DNA of 64,000 bases from contig JAURJU010000076.1 in the NCBI GenBank assembly GCA_030832085.1, positions 62,001 to 126,000 of the forward strand. Direction: 5' to 3'. The notes beneath the pieces are model-generated. The model was not told where the DNA came from. It did not search any database and saw nothing but the letters and a program-made list of their open reading frames with translations. Source of the DNA: Chitinophagales bacterium. GTDB taxonomy: Bacteria > Bacteroidota > Bacteroidia > Chitinophagales > Chitinophagaceae. Shown here piece by piece: positions 1 to 9,009 of the stretch. The translations under genes and the position numbers were made by a program. Position 1 is the first letter of the stretch, and the number at the start of each line of letters is the position of its first letter.

Positions 1-1
1 T

Positions 2-1216
2 GATAAGGTGTTTCAATCTTCCATCAAAACCATCAAGCTGACAAGATTTGGAGATCCTGTTTCTTATCCAGTCATCAACCTCAATTCCCCAGACCTTTTG
101 GAGCTGCACTTTGATGACATGGCGGGTGGGGTTAAAAATTACTTCTACACTTTTGTATTGTGCAATGCAGACTGGACGCCTGCTCAGCTGAGTTATTTCG
201 ATTATGTAAAAGGATATACACAGGTAAGGATTTCAACCTACCGCAATTCTTCCATCTCCTTTACACGGTATACCCATTACCAGGCAAATCTTCCAGACAA
301 AAATTGCATCCCCACCAAATCCGGAAATTACCTTCTGAAAGTTTTTCTGAATGGAGATACCAGCAAGTTGGCTTTTACAAAACGTTTTCTGGTGGTGAAC
401 CAAAGCATCAGCATGGCTGCACAGGTTTTGCAACCTTTTAGCCAGCAATATTACATGACCCATCATCGTTTACAAGTGCAATTGGATACCAAAAACCTGG
501 ATATCCGATATCCTCAGCAACAGGTAAAGGTTCAAATCCTGCAAAACTACCGTTGGGACAACCAATTGGTGTTGACTTCTCCAACCTTCGTCAAACAAGA
601 CATGCTCCAGTACAGCAATGAAAATGAAATGGTCATGGCGGCAGGAAAGGAATTCCGATGGCTGAACCTGAGGAGCTTCAGGTTGTTGGGCGACCGTGTG
701 AGAAGGCAGGAAAATACAGACAGCAGTTTCAGTCTTTTTGTGAAAGAGGATCAGCCAAGATTGCCCCGGCAGTATTTTTTTTACAGGGACATCAACGGAC
801 TCTCCATCAATGAAACCATTGAGAACATCAACCCTATGTGGAATGCTGATTACGCCAAAGTTCATTTTACCTATATACCACCCGGTGGGCTTGCTTTAAG
901 AAACGGTGATTTGGTCATCGTAGGAGAGTTGTCCAATCAAGGGAAAGACCCTTCCGCTACAATGATTTATAACCCTGAGACAGGACGATATGAAACCAGC
1001 ATGATCCTGAAGCAAGGGTATTATGATTACCAATATGCCATCAGGGAAAGGGTCGAGGGAAAGGAAAAGATCAGCGCTACTCCAACAGAAAATGATGCGT
1101 GGGAAACCGAAAATGCCTACATGATTTTGGTTTATTTCAGACCACTCGGAGGACGCTATGACGAACTGATTGGAATCAGGCAATTCAACAGCCAATTCAA
1201 TCGGTCACTTCGATAA
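2..1216 (+). CDS. Type IX secretion system plug protein (DUF5103 family), 5'-truncated by the window edge
   Basis: The reading frame is open from base 2, so the true start and signal peptide lie to the left. About 404 codons are visible against roughly 420 for the family, so only a short N-terminal piece is missing. The visible start resembles the DUF5103 opening, with a 'TIKL..FGDPVSYPVI.LNS' stretch followed by the conserved 'LELHFDD' and 'CNADW' motifs near residues 30-55. The family contains the Plug protein that closes the SprA translocon channel of the T9SS in Flavobacterium. That role is family knowledge; nothing here tests it. A GTG at base 8 can be read as a start but would leave no signal peptide. 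The gene is followed directly by the SRP RNA. Confidence 0.88.
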   Translation, partial: DKVFQSSIKTIKLTRFGDPVSYPVINLNSPDLLELHFDDMAGGVKNYFYTFVLCNADWTPAQLSYFDYVKGYTQVRISTYRNSSISFTRYTHYQANLPDKNCIPTKSGNYLLKVFLNGDTSKLAFTKRFLVVNQSISMAAQVLQPFSQQYYMTHHRLQVQLDTKNLDIRYPQQQVKVQILQNYRWDNQLVLTSPTFVKQDMLQYSNENEMVMAAGKEFRWLNLRSFRLLGDRVRRQENTDSSFSLFVKEDQPRLPRQYFFYRDINGLSINETIENINPMWNADYAKVHFTYIPPGGLALRNGDLVIVGELSNQGKDPSATMIYNPETGRYETSMILKQGYYDYQYAIRERVEGKEKISATPTENDAWETENAYMILVYFRPLGGRYDELIGIRQFNSQFNRSLR

Positions 1217-1222
1217 AAGTCG

Positions 1223-1230
1223 TATATTTG
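1223..1230 (+). promoter_or_regulatory. Bacteroidetes -7 promoter element for the SRP RNA
   Basis: TATATTTG is a perfect match to the Bacteroidetes -7 consensus TAnnTTTG and ends 5 bases before the first paired base of the SRP RNA. No clear -33 TTTG was found at the expected distance. Confidence 0.65.
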
Positions 1231-1234
1231 CACC

Positions 1235-1327
1235 GGCAGGTCTTACACGACCAGCTCCTGCTGACTCCCCCAGGACCGGAAGGTAGCAAGGGTAGGTGGT
1301 TGAGCGGTGCGATGTAATCAACCTGCC
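1235..1327 (+). ncRNA. ffs: Signal recognition particle RNA (bacterial small type, 4.5S-like)
   Basis: A hairpin-forming RNA of about 93 nt. The ends pair (GGCAGGT with ACCTGCC). The apical region carries the conserved SRP domain IV internal-loop signature, seen as 'CAGGACCGGAAGGTAGCAAG' at 1271-1290. This loop binds Ffh (SRP54) and, with FtsY, targets nascent membrane proteins. A run of eight T follows at 1329-1336 and would serve as terminator. The promoter element sits just upstream. Confidence 0.92.
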
Positions 1328-1328
1328 A

Positions 1329-1336
1329 TTTTTTTT
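1329..1336 (+). terminator. T-run ending the SRP RNA
   Basis: Eight consecutive T directly after the closing stem of the SRP RNA. The RNA's own long helix would act as the terminator hairpin. Confidence 0.55.
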
Positions 1337-1395
1337 ACGCTTCATTCGGCAACTGGATGCATCCTTTCATTATCTTGCCGTTTCAAATACAACAC

Positions 1396-2046
1396 ATGAA
1401 ATTTTTTGTCGATACCGCAAACCTCTCTCACATCAAGGAAGCTGCTGATCTTGGAATCCTGGATGGTGTCACAACCAATCCATCATTGATGGCCAAAGAA
1501 GGCATCAAGGGCAATGAGAACATCCTCAAGCACTATGCCGACATATGTGCATTGGTGGATGGGGATGTGAGTGCGGAGGTATTGTCTACGGATTTTGAAT
1601 CCATGGTTGCAGAAGGAAAGGCCCTGGCTGCCATTCATCCAAATATTGTGGTCAAAGTTCCCATGATCAAGGATGGTATCAAAGCCATCAAATGGTTCAC
1701 CGACAATGGCATCAGGACCAACTGTACATTGGTCTTTTCAGCAGGCCAGGCCATTCTTGCTGCCAAGGCCGGTGCATCCTATGTGTCACCATTCCTGGGT
1801 CGTATCGATGACAGCAGCTGGGATGGTGTTCAGTTGATTGAGCAGTTGGCCCATATTTTCATGGTGCAGGGATTTGAAACAGAAATTCTTGCTGCATCCA
1901 TAAGAAATCCACTGCACATTGTGCGTGCTGCTGAGGCTGGTGCACACATCTGTACTTGCCCATTGAGCTCCATACTTGGATTGTTGAAGCATCCCTTGAC
2001 TGATATCGGGCTTGCACAGTTTTTAGAGGACGCCAAAAAGATGTAG
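1396..2046 (+). CDS. fsa: Fructose-6-phosphate aldolase / small transaldolase
   Basis: A 216-residue TIM-barrel aldolase of the short transaldolase family (TalC/FSA/MipB). The start is set at the ATG of [10 protein letters not shown] because this is where the family always begins; an in-frame ATG 13 codons upstream gives an unlikely hydrophobic extension. Visible motifs are the N-terminal 'FVDTAN', 'DGVTTNPSL' at about 23-31, 'VVKVPM' with the predicted Schiff-base Lys87 (E. coli FSA uses Lys85), and 'TNCTLVFS'. Members are either dihydroxyacetone-type aldolases or true transaldolases of the pentose phosphate pathway, and the sequence alone does not separate these. It converges with the DUF5916 gene, 29 bases apart. 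Confidence 0.9.
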   Translation: MKFFVDTANLSHIKEAADLGILDGVTTNPSLMAKEGIKGNENILKHYADICALVDGDVSAEVLSTDFESMVAEGKALAAIHPNIVVKVPMIKDGIKAIKWFTDNGIRTNCTLVFSAGQAILAAKAGASYVSPFLGRIDDSSWDGVQLIEQLAHIFMVQGFETEILAASIRNPLHIVRAAEAGAHICTCPLSSILGLLKHPLTDIGLAQFLEDAKKM

Positions 2047-2075
2047 TACAGGTCAGTTCTTGACCATGGCGTCCC

Positions 2076-4232
2076 TTATAAGTTCCACCAATAGTTGAAT
2101 TTCAAAACCAGTGCCCTGTTCTTTACATTGAAAGGTGCAGGAAAGTAGTTGTCGGTGTATACGATATATAGGTCTGATGCCGGCCTGTATCTCCACTGGA
2201 ACCTGGTGTTCAGGTTGATGTTTTTTTGCTGATTGTTGTACTGAACGAAGGTGGTAAAAAACAAGGTATTGGTGAAAGTAACATCAATCCTTGGCCCAAC
2301 AAGCCAGAACGTTGTCTTGTTCCAAGGGCTTTGAATGGATATGTGGTTATAACTGGCATTGACGGATGCGCTGACAAAAGGCTGGAACCGGTATCCCATT
2401 TCAATGCTGACAAAACTTCTTGAACCATTTTGATAATACCCGCCAAATCGTGTTGAAAAACCATAAGTAAAAAGCTGTTGTGGCTTCGATACAAACTCTG
2501 TTCCTGTAGCATTCCAGCTGTGCTTTGAACCACGGGCAAGGGTGTCCTTGTTGAAGTTGGTGGGGTCAAATGGTTGAAGCAGTTTCACATAATCATAGGC
2601 CACCCATTGTGTAAACGTTGCCTGGTTTCTCAGCGCAAGGGTATAGGCCATGAAGGTGGTATTGTCAGTGAGCCTAAGCTTGTCAGTATAGTAATTGTAA
2701 CTGCTTAGTTTCAGCGAATGGCTTGTAAGTTTTTTATTTTTACTGAAAAAGGTTTTTGTAATTCCCGGAGTGAGTTTGATAAAGTCCTTCCTGGGTACAT
2801 ACCCAACTTCAGCCGTAAAGTTTTTGCCGACATACTCCTGTTGCCAACTGAACAACCATTTCTTGCTGCTGTATTGGATGTTTGCTGCGTGTACCCAATC
2901 TTCCTTGCTGGTATTCTTTGAAAATGATTTCAACAAAACAGCCTTACCTGTCCAAAGGTTGTTGGCGGAGGCCAGGTTGTATTCGATCCCAATGTTGCGG
3001 TTGAAAGGGTTGGTGACCAGCGAAGGATCTTTTTTGCCCGTAAGCAGCTGGTCGCGGTTGACCACCAACAGGCCGATATTCGATCTTGCAAACACCCTTC
3101 TCTGCAAGGCAAAAACAGTATAGTTCTGCGCCTCGGTCTTGCTGATGGTGTTTTCACCCGTTTGCATGTTCATGAGCCCCATCCTCCAATCCTTGTTCAG
3201 TTTTCCGCTGAGTCTTGCACCAAATTGGATGGGCGCATTCAATCCTATCCTTCTTGAGAAAAAAGGCCTGATGGAAGCGTAGCCAAAGTTGGAGAATTGG
3301 TCCCCATTTTCGAGAAAGAATTGTCTTCTTTCCGGGAAGAACAATTCAAACCGGTCAAGATTTGTGACCTGGCGGTCCACTTCCACCTGAGAGAAATCTG
3401 GGTTGATGGTGAGGTCGAGGTTTAGCGATGAGGTGATGCCAACTTTGGCTTCCACGCCCACTTCTTTTTTAAATGCGGTCTTGGTGTTGGCGGTGTAATT
3501 CTTGCTTCCGCTGCTGAGCAGGTAAGGAATGACTGAAATATTTGTTCCTGCTTCAGGAGGAGCTTCGTCCCAGACCAACTGTCCTGAATAGGCGAGGGTT
3601 GCAGTGGGAAATTGTCTGGGAACCGGCGCCCAACTTGATTTTTCAGCCATGGTGATGTCCAGCCTGCTGAAGTTGATGCCCCAAGTCCTGATGCCATTTT
3701 TATACCGAATGGTTTTAAAAGGAATGGCAGCTTCCCAAATCCATTTATCGCTGTAATTTTTTACTGCTGAACTCCACTTGTTGTCCCAGTTCAGGTCCAC
3801 CTTACCGCCGTCATACATGATACCATCCCATTGTGCTCCTGCGGCATTTGATCCAAAGCTGAAACCGTTGGTCTGGTCGTCGAAGGGATCCATGAAAAGC
3901 AGGAAATTATCGTTTTTCCCAAAAGCAAAATCTCTTTTTAAGGATTCCACCATGTAGGATTGGTTCGGTTTACGGTAGCAAATGGCAATGAGGTAAAGCT
4001 GATCATTGTCAAAACTCATCCTGACTTCTGTTTTGACCAATGCCTTGCTGGTATCCATGGGCAATACCATATTGAAATTTCCTGCTGTTTCTGTCAACAT
4101 CCAGGCTGCATCGATGTCTCCATCTATGATTATGGGAGCAGTTGCCCTCTTGATATGGTAGTTCAAATTCTCATTTTTCCGCTGTCCCATGAGGAACAAA
4201 GGGAATGATGAAAACACCATTAAAATGGGCAA
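2076..4232 (-). CDS. CBM9-like / DUF5916 outer-membrane protein
   Basis: About 718 residues. A short hydrophobic leader ending 'LFLMGQ' is followed by a carbohydrate-binding-9-like N-terminal domain (about residues 25-220, with 'IDGDIDAAW' typical of this fold). The long C-terminal part has alternating aromatic beta-strands and ends in 'NYWWNL', as expected of the DUF5916 outer-membrane barrel. Function is unknown. The start is uncertain: this span uses a TTG at 4232, while an ATG at 4220 shortens the signal peptide and leaves no basic n-region. The gene follows sucC on the same strand with about 20-30 bases between, so the two may be co-transcribed. Confidence 0.8.
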   Translation of the reverse strand: MPILMVFSSFPLFLMGQRKNENLNYHIKRATAPIIIDGDIDAAWMLTETAGNFNMVLPMDTSKALVKTEVRMSFDNDQLYLIAICYRKPNQSYMVESLKRDFAFGKNDNFLLFMDPFDDQTNGFSFGSNAAGAQWDGIMYDGGKVDLNWDNKWSSAVKNYSDKWIWEAAIPFKTIRYKNGIRTWGINFSRLDITMAEKSSWAPVPRQFPTATLAYSGQLVWDEAPPEAGTNISVIPYLLSSGSKNYTANTKTAFKKEVGVEAKVGITSSLNLDLTINPDFSQVEVDRQVTNLDRFELFFPERRQFFLENGDQFSNFGYASIRPFFSRRIGLNAPIQFGARLSGKLNKDWRMGLMNMQTGENTISKTEAQNYTVFALQRRVFARSNIGLLVVNRDQLLTGKKDPSLVTNPFNRNIGIEYNLASANNLWTGKAVLLKSFSKNTSKEDWVHAANIQYSSKKWLFSWQQEYVGKNFTAEVGYVPRKDFIKLTPGITKTFFSKNKKLTSHSLKLSSYNYYTDKLRLTDNTTFMAYTLALRNQATFTQWVAYDYVKLLQPFDPTNFNKDTLARGSKHSWNATGTEFVSKPQQLFTYGFSTRFGGYYQNGSRSFVSIEMGYRFQPFVSASVNASYNHISIQSPWNKTTFWLVGPRIDVTFTNTLFFTTFVQYNNQQKNINLNTRFQWRYRPASDLYIVYTDNYFPAPFNVKNRALVLKFNYWWNL

Positions 4233-4252
4233 TATGTAGTGTCTGAAAACGA

Positions 4253-5464
4253 TCAGGCAACTGCTTTCTTCACCAAGTCTGCCGCTTCGCTGAGCAGAAT
4301 GGCACTCTGCACTTTCAACCCACTCTCGTCGATCAGCTTTTTGGCCTCAACTGCGTTGGTTCCCTGAAGGCGAACAATAATAGGAATATTGATGTTGCCC
4401 AGGTTCTTGTAGGCTTCAATTACTCCGGAAGCAACCCTGTCGCACCGCACAATTCCACCGAAGATGTTGATGAGAATGGCTTTCACGTTTGGATCCTGCA
4501 TGATGATCTTAAAACCAGCTTCAACAGTTTGGGCATTGGCAGTACCCCCTACATCCAAAAAGTTGGCAGGCTCACCGCCGCTGAGTTTGATCATGTCCAT
4601 GGTTGCCATCGCAAGGCCTGCACCATTGACCATACAGCCAACGTTTCCGTCCAGTTTCACAAAATTGAGGTTGAATTTTCCCGCTTCTACTTCAGTGGGG
4701 TCCTCTTCTGAGAGGTCACGCAAAGCGGCAACATCTGCATGCCTGCCCAGTGCATTTTCGTCGATACCCATTTTACAGTCCACCGCAATGATCTTGTCAT
4801 CTGCGGCTTTGAACAATGGATTGATCTCCAGCATGGAACAGTCTAATCCAACGTATGCATTGTACAAATTGGTTACAAACTTGACCATGTTTTTGAAGGC
4901 ATCACCGCTGACGCCCAAATTGAAAGCGATTTTTCTGGCTTGAAAGGGAAGAAGTCCACCTGCTGGGTGAACCGATTCCCTGAAGATTTTCTCAGGCGTA
5001 TCGTGTGCAACATCCTCAATGTTCATTCCACCTTCTGTGCTGTACATGATCACATTCTGACCAGTTGCCCTGTCCAAAAGAATGGAGAGATAAAATTCTT
5101 TTCTTTCCGAAGGGCCATCGTAATACATGTCTTGCGCAACAAGGATCTTGCTGACCAGTTTTCCTGAAGGGCCTGTTTGAATGGTGACCAGTGTTCCGCC
5201 CAATATTTTTTGTGCAAATTCCTGAATGTCTTCAAGACTTTTACCCACCTTCACACCATTGATGCCTGTCTCTATGACTTGCCCTTTGCCACGTCCACCA
5301 GCATGGATCTGGGCTTTCACCACCGCAAATCGGCTACCGCTTTTTTCTTTGATTTGCTCATATGCTGCTGCCGCCTCTTCAACAGAGCTGCAGGCAAAGC
5401 CTTCCTGGACCGGTACATTGTATTTCTTCAACAGTTCCTTGGCTTGGTATTCGTGGAGGTTCAT
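4253..5464 (-). CDS. sucC: Succinyl-CoA synthetase (ADP-forming) beta subunit
   Basis: A 403-residue ATP-grasp subunit that, with SucD, converts succinyl-CoA, ADP and phosphate to succinate, CoA and ATP in the TCA cycle. It opens with the diagnostic '[12 protein letters not shown]'. It has the ATP-grasp region ('[14 protein letters not shown]') and the C-terminal CoA-ligase domain with '[10 protein letters not shown]'. The start is set at the ATG of MNLHEY: a perfect -7 element lies at 5480-5487, so a longer start at 5482 would sit inside the promoter. sucD is not adjacent, which is common in this phylum. Confidence 0.96.
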   Translation of the reverse strand: MNLHEYQAKELLKKYNVPVQEGFACSSVEEAAAAYEQIKEKSGSRFAVVKAQIHAGGRGKGQVIETGINGVKVGKSLEDIQEFAQKILGGTLVTIQTGPSGKLVSKILVAQDMYYDGPSERKEFYLSILLDRATGQNVIMYSTEGGMNIEDVAHDTPEKIFRESVHPAGGLLPFQARKIAFNLGVSGDAFKNMVKFVTNLYNAYVGLDCSMLEINPLFKAADDKIIAVDCKMGIDENALGRHADVAALRDLSEEDPTEVEAGKFNLNFVKLDGNVGCMVNGAGLAMATMDMIKLSGGEPANFLDVGGTANAQTVEAGFKIIMQDPNVKAILINIFGGIVRCDRVASGVIEAYKNLGNINIPIIVRLQGTNAVEAKKLIDESGLKVQSAILLSEAADLVKKAVA

Positions 5465-5479
5465 CTGAAAATATTTTTG

Positions 5480-5487
5480 CAAATATA
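5480..5487 (-). promoter_or_regulatory. -7 promoter element of sucC
   Basis: On the minus strand this reads TATATTTG, a perfect TAnnTTTG match ending 15 bases before the sucC ATG. A TTTG at 5512-5515 lies 24 bases upstream, slightly long for the -33 element. Confidence 0.65.
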
Positions 5488-5525
5488 CTATAGCATATTC
5501 ACTTTCGGGTTCAAATTAACGCAAT

Positions 5526-5555
5526 AAAAAAGGGGAAACATTGAAATGTTCCCCC
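5526..5555 (-). terminator. Terminator of the leu-ilv operon
   Basis: Read on the minus strand, a GC-rich stem (GGGGGAACAT against ATGTTTCCCC with a small mismatch) is followed by six T. It lies 25 bases beyond the ilvC stop. Confidence 0.8.
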
Positions 5556-5579
5556 TTGTATGGCTGTTTTAAGGATTGT

Positions 5580-6632
5580 TTATTTTCCCTGGTTTTCAGG
5601 CCTGAGGCTTCTGACCGTTTTTCCGGCCTGCCACATTTCACTTTCCCTGAGTTCCTTGAGTTCAACCTCAAGTTTTTCACGGTAATCAGGCTGGGAGTTG
5701 CTGTCAATACTGCGCTGGCTTTCTTTGCCTGCAGCTACACTGTCATACAGCTCATTGAATACAGGCGCTGTTGCATCCCTGAATTTCTTCCACCAGTCCA
5801 ACGCACCCCTCTGTGCTGTGGTTGAACAGTTGGCATACATCCAATCCATGCCATTTTCAGCCACCAGCGGCATCAGTGATTGTGTCAGCTCCTCAACCGT
5901 TTCGTTGAATGCTTCGGAAGGAGAGTGGCCCCTATCACGCAGTACTTGGTACTGTGCAGCAAAAATTCCCTGAATGGCTCCCATGAGGGTTCCCCTTTCT
6001 CCGGTAAGATCGCTGTAAACTTCTTTCCTGAAATCTGTTTCGAACAGGTAGCCGCTTCCAATGGCAATGCCAAGTGCTACAACACGCTCATGTGCCCTTC
6101 CTGTCGCATCCTGGAAGATGGCAAAGCTGGAGTTCAAGCCCCTGCCCTGAAGAAACATTCTCCTGAGGGAAGTTCCTGACCCTTTGGGTGCAACCAGGAA
6201 TACATCAACGTCGGCTGGAGGAATGATGCCGGTTTGGTGGTTATATGTGATACCGAAACCATGAGAAAAGTACAGGGCCTTTCCTGGAGTCAAATGTTTT
6301 TTCACGGTAGGCCACATTGCAATCTGGGCAGCATCGCTGAGCAGGTAGCATATGATTGTGCCTCTTTCAAGTGCTTCTTCAATTTCAAAAAGTGTTTCAC
6401 CGGGCACAAATCCATCGGCAATGGCCTTGTCCCATGTTTTTGAGTTCTTGCGTTGCCCAACAATGACATTGATGCCATTTTCCTTCTGGTTCAATGCCTG
6501 TCCCGGACCCTGAACGCCGTAGCCAATCACGGCAACAACTTCATCTTTCAATACTTCTTGTGCCTTGGACAATGGGAATTCTTCGCGGGTTACCACGTTT
6601 TCTTCAGTGCCACCGAAATTTAACTTTGCCAT
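5580..6632 (-). CDS. ilvC: Ketol-acid reductoisomerase
   Basis: 350 residues. It catalyses the Mg-dependent alkyl migration and NAD(P)H reduction of acetolactate or acetohydroxybutyrate in valine and isoleucine synthesis. The Rossmann motif 'GYGVQGPG' sits at residues 37-44; the phylum-typical 'GPGQALN' version replaces the 'GSQGHA' seen elsewhere. The C-terminal helical domain has 'DLTGERGTLMGAIQG' and acidic metal ligands ('SDLTGER', 'EELTQSL'). It is the last gene of the operon, 36 bases after ilvN, and is followed by a terminator. Confidence 0.96.
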   Translation of the reverse strand: MAKLNFGGTEENVVTREEFPLSKAQEVLKDEVVAVIGYGVQGPGQALNQKENGINVIVGQRKNSKTWDKAIADGFVPGETLFEIEEALERGTIICYLLSDAAQIAMWPTVKKHLTPGKALYFSHGFGITYNHQTGIIPPADVDVFLVAPKGSGTSLRRMFLQGRGLNSSFAIFQDATGRAHERVVALGIAIGSGYLFETDFRKEVYSDLTGERGTLMGAIQGIFAAQYQVLRDRGHSPSEAFNETVEELTQSLMPLVAENGMDWMYANCSTTAQRGALDWWKKFRDATAPVFNELYDSVAAGKESQRSIDSNSQPDYREKLEVELKELRESEMWQAGKTVRSLRPENQGK

Positions 6633-6668
6633 AAACCTGTGTTTTGTTGTTTTAAATTGTATAAAGAA

Positions 6669-7256
6669 TTAGACGACTTGAGATGCGGCTTCTGCAGCTG
6701 AAATCGGTTCGTCGATGATGTGTTGTGTTGGTTCTGCCAACTCAAATTCCTTGAGTTTTTCATGGAAACCTTTGCTGTCCTTGATGATGGCAATTCTTGC
6801 ACTTCTTACGAATTCTATCAATCCATATTGGGCCAGTACTTTCAGTAGATTGTCTGTTTCTTCTCTCTGTCCCGTGGTTTCAAAAATCGTATAATCGGAT
6901 CTTATTGCAACGACCCTTGCTCCATAGGTCCTCAAGAGCCGCTCAACCTTAACTTTTTCTGCAATGATATCCGTCGGCACCTTGTACAACGCCAGCTCCT
7001 GCCAGATGATTGTTTCGTTGGTGTTGAAATAGGCCTTGAGAACATCCACCTGCTTTTCGATTTGTCGAACAATCTTTCTGACAACATCTTCGGTTTCATT
7101 GATCAGGATGTTGAAGCGGTGAATGCCTTCGATTTCCGAAGGTGATGTATTCATGCTTTCAATGTTAATCTTTCTTCTTGAAAACATGATGGCAATTCTG
7201 TTCAACAGTCCAACCTGGTTTTCCGTATAAATGGTAAGTGTATATTCCTGTTTCAT
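6669..7256 (-). CDS. ilvN: Acetolactate synthase small (regulatory) subunit
   Basis: 195 residues. An N-terminal ACT domain ('YTLTIYTENQVGLLNRIA', residues about 4-75) senses valine in this family. A second conserved half follows ('VVAIRSDYTIFETTG'). It binds and activates IlvB. The start codon lies 6 bases after the ilvB stop, implying translational coupling. The C-terminal tail after about residue 165 is low in conservation and rich in Ala/Glu. Confidence 0.94.
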   Translation of the reverse strand: MKQEYTLTIYTENQVGLLNRIAIMFSRRKINIESMNTSPSEIEGIHRFNILINETEDVVRKIVRQIEKQVDVLKAYFNTNETIIWQELALYKVPTDIIAEKVKVERLLRTYGARVVAIRSDYTIFETTGQREETDNLLKVLAQYGLIEFVRSARIAIIKDSKGFHEKLKEFELAEPTQHIIDEPISAAEAASQVV

Positions 7257-7262
7257 GGTTAT

Positions 7263-8999
7263 TTATTTAAGTCTTATTTCACTTACGCCACATCCTTGTG
7301 GTACCATTGGAAATACATTGTTTTCCTTTCCCACAAATACTTCCAGCAGATAAGCCCCATCATGGTTGAGCATGGTCTCAAGGGAATTGATGAGGTCTTT
7401 TCTTTCTGAAATGGAGTTTCCTTCAATCCCGTATCCCTTTGCTACAGTCACATAATCAGGGCTGGCAATGTCAACGAAAGAGTACCGTTTTTCATGGAAA
7501 AGATCCTGCCACTGCCTCACCATTCCAAGGAACCGGTTGTTGAGGATCAGGAGTTTAACATTGATGTTGTTTTGCATGATGGTGCCCAATTCCTGTATCG
7601 TCATCTGAACACCGCCATCACCGATAACCGCCACCACTGTTCTGTCTAGAGCACCATATTTCGCGCCAATGGCCGCAGGCAGCGCAAAGCCCATTGTGCC
7701 AAGCCCACCTGATGTTACATTGCTTTTGGACTGGTTGAATTTTGCATAACGGCAGGCCACCATCTGGTGCTGTCCCACATCGGTAACGATAACAGCATTT
7801 CCCTTGGTCAGTACATTGAGTTGTTCGATGACCTCACCCATGGTCAGGATGTCTGAAGTAGGCTTCAACTCCTCATTGATGACTGCATCTTTTTCCTTGT
7901 CCATGCAGACACTGAATTTGTTGACCCATTTTCCATGGTCTTTTCTTTCCAGTAGGGCAGTGATCATGGGCAATGTTTCTTTGCAATCACCCCATACAGG
8001 AACATCTGCTTTTACATTTTTATCAATCTCTGAAGGATCAATATCCAAGTGAATCACTTTCGCTTGTTTTGCATACCTGTCCAGTCTTCCTGTAACGCGG
8101 TCGTCAAACCGCATTCCTACGGCAATCAAAACATCACATTCATTTGTAAGTACATTGGGGCCATAGTTTCCGTGCATGCCCAGCATGCCAACGTTCAAGG
8201 GATGGTCGGTGGGCAAAGCACTCAATCCCAATATGGTCCATGCAGCTGGCATGCCTGATTTTTCAATAAATGCCTTGAATTCATTTTCTGCATTGCCAAG
8301 GATTACCCCTTGTCCGAAAATGACAAGTGGACGTTCTGCCTTGTTGATCATTTCAGCAGCAGCCGTTGTAAATTCTTTTCTCACCACAGGCTTGGGTCTG
8401 TAACTGCGGATATGGGTACATGGAGTATAGCCTGTGTAACTGAATTTTTGTAGCTGTGCGTTTTTGGTGATGTCTATCAGGACGGGTCCGGGTCTTCCAC
8501 TTTTTGCAATGTAAAAAGCCTTGGCCAATGCCTCAGGAATTTCATTGGCATCTGTTACCTGGTAGTTCCACTTGGTTACGGGAGTGGTGATGTTGATCAC
8601 ATCTGTCTCCTGAAATGCATCTGTTCCCAGCAAGTGTGCAAAAACCTGTCCAGTAATGCATACCAGGGGTGTCGAGTCAATCATTGCGTCCGCCAATCCA
8701 GTAACAAGATTGGTAGCTCCTGGACCACTGGTAGCAAATACTACACCCGTCTTTCCGGAAGTCCTGGCATAACCTTGTCCTGCATGGATTCCTCCTTGCT
8801 CATGCCTTACCAGAATATGCTCCAATTGATCGCGGTAATCGTACAGCGCATCGTATATGGGCATGATGGCACCACCCGGATATCCAAAGATTGTTTGGAC
8901 ACCCTCTGCGACCAAGGCTTTCATTACGGCATCTCCGCCGGTAATTTCAATCGCCGCAGGCGTTTCCACTATTTGTTCATTGATTGTATCTGTTTGCAT
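7263..8999 (-). CDS. ilvB: Acetolactate synthase large (catalytic) subunit
   Basis: 578 residues, a full-length ThDP-dependent enzyme that condenses pyruvate with pyruvate or 2-ketobutyrate. The catalytic Glu67 is in 'RHEQGG', the ThDP/Mg motif is 'GDGGVQMT...NN' near residues 460-490, and 'FGYPGGAIMPIYD' lies at 38-50. It follows ilvD by 10 bases and precedes ilvN by 6 bases. Confidence 0.96.
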   Translation of the reverse strand: MQTDTINEQIVETPAAIEITGGDAVMKALVAEGVQTIFGYPGGAIMPIYDALYDYRDQLEHILVRHEQGGIHAGQGYARTSGKTGVVFATSGPGATNLVTGLADAMIDSTPLVCITGQVFAHLLGTDAFQETDVINITTPVTKWNYQVTDANEIPEALAKAFYIAKSGRPGPVLIDITKNAQLQKFSYTGYTPCTHIRSYRPKPVVRKEFTTAAAEMINKAERPLVIFGQGVILGNAENEFKAFIEKSGMPAAWTILGLSALPTDHPLNVGMLGMHGNYGPNVLTNECDVLIAVGMRFDDRVTGRLDRYAKQAKVIHLDIDPSEIDKNVKADVPVWGDCKETLPMITALLERKDHGKWVNKFSVCMDKEKDAVINEELKPTSDILTMGEVIEQLNVLTKGNAVIVTDVGQHQMVACRYAKFNQSKSNVTSGGLGTMGFALPAAIGAKYGALDRTVVAVIGDGGVQMTIQELGTIMQNNINVKLLILNNRFLGMVRQWQDLFHEKRYSFVDIASPDYVTVAKGYGIEGNSISERKDLINSLETMLNHDGAYLLEVFVGKENNVFPMVPQGCGVSEIRLK

Positions 9000-9009
9000 A
9001 TATCGCTTT

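Noticed and set aside
1357-1395. Longer start for the aldolase gene
   Set aside because: The added 13 residues are absent from the family, which begins at MKFFVDTAN, and the region looks like untranslated leader.
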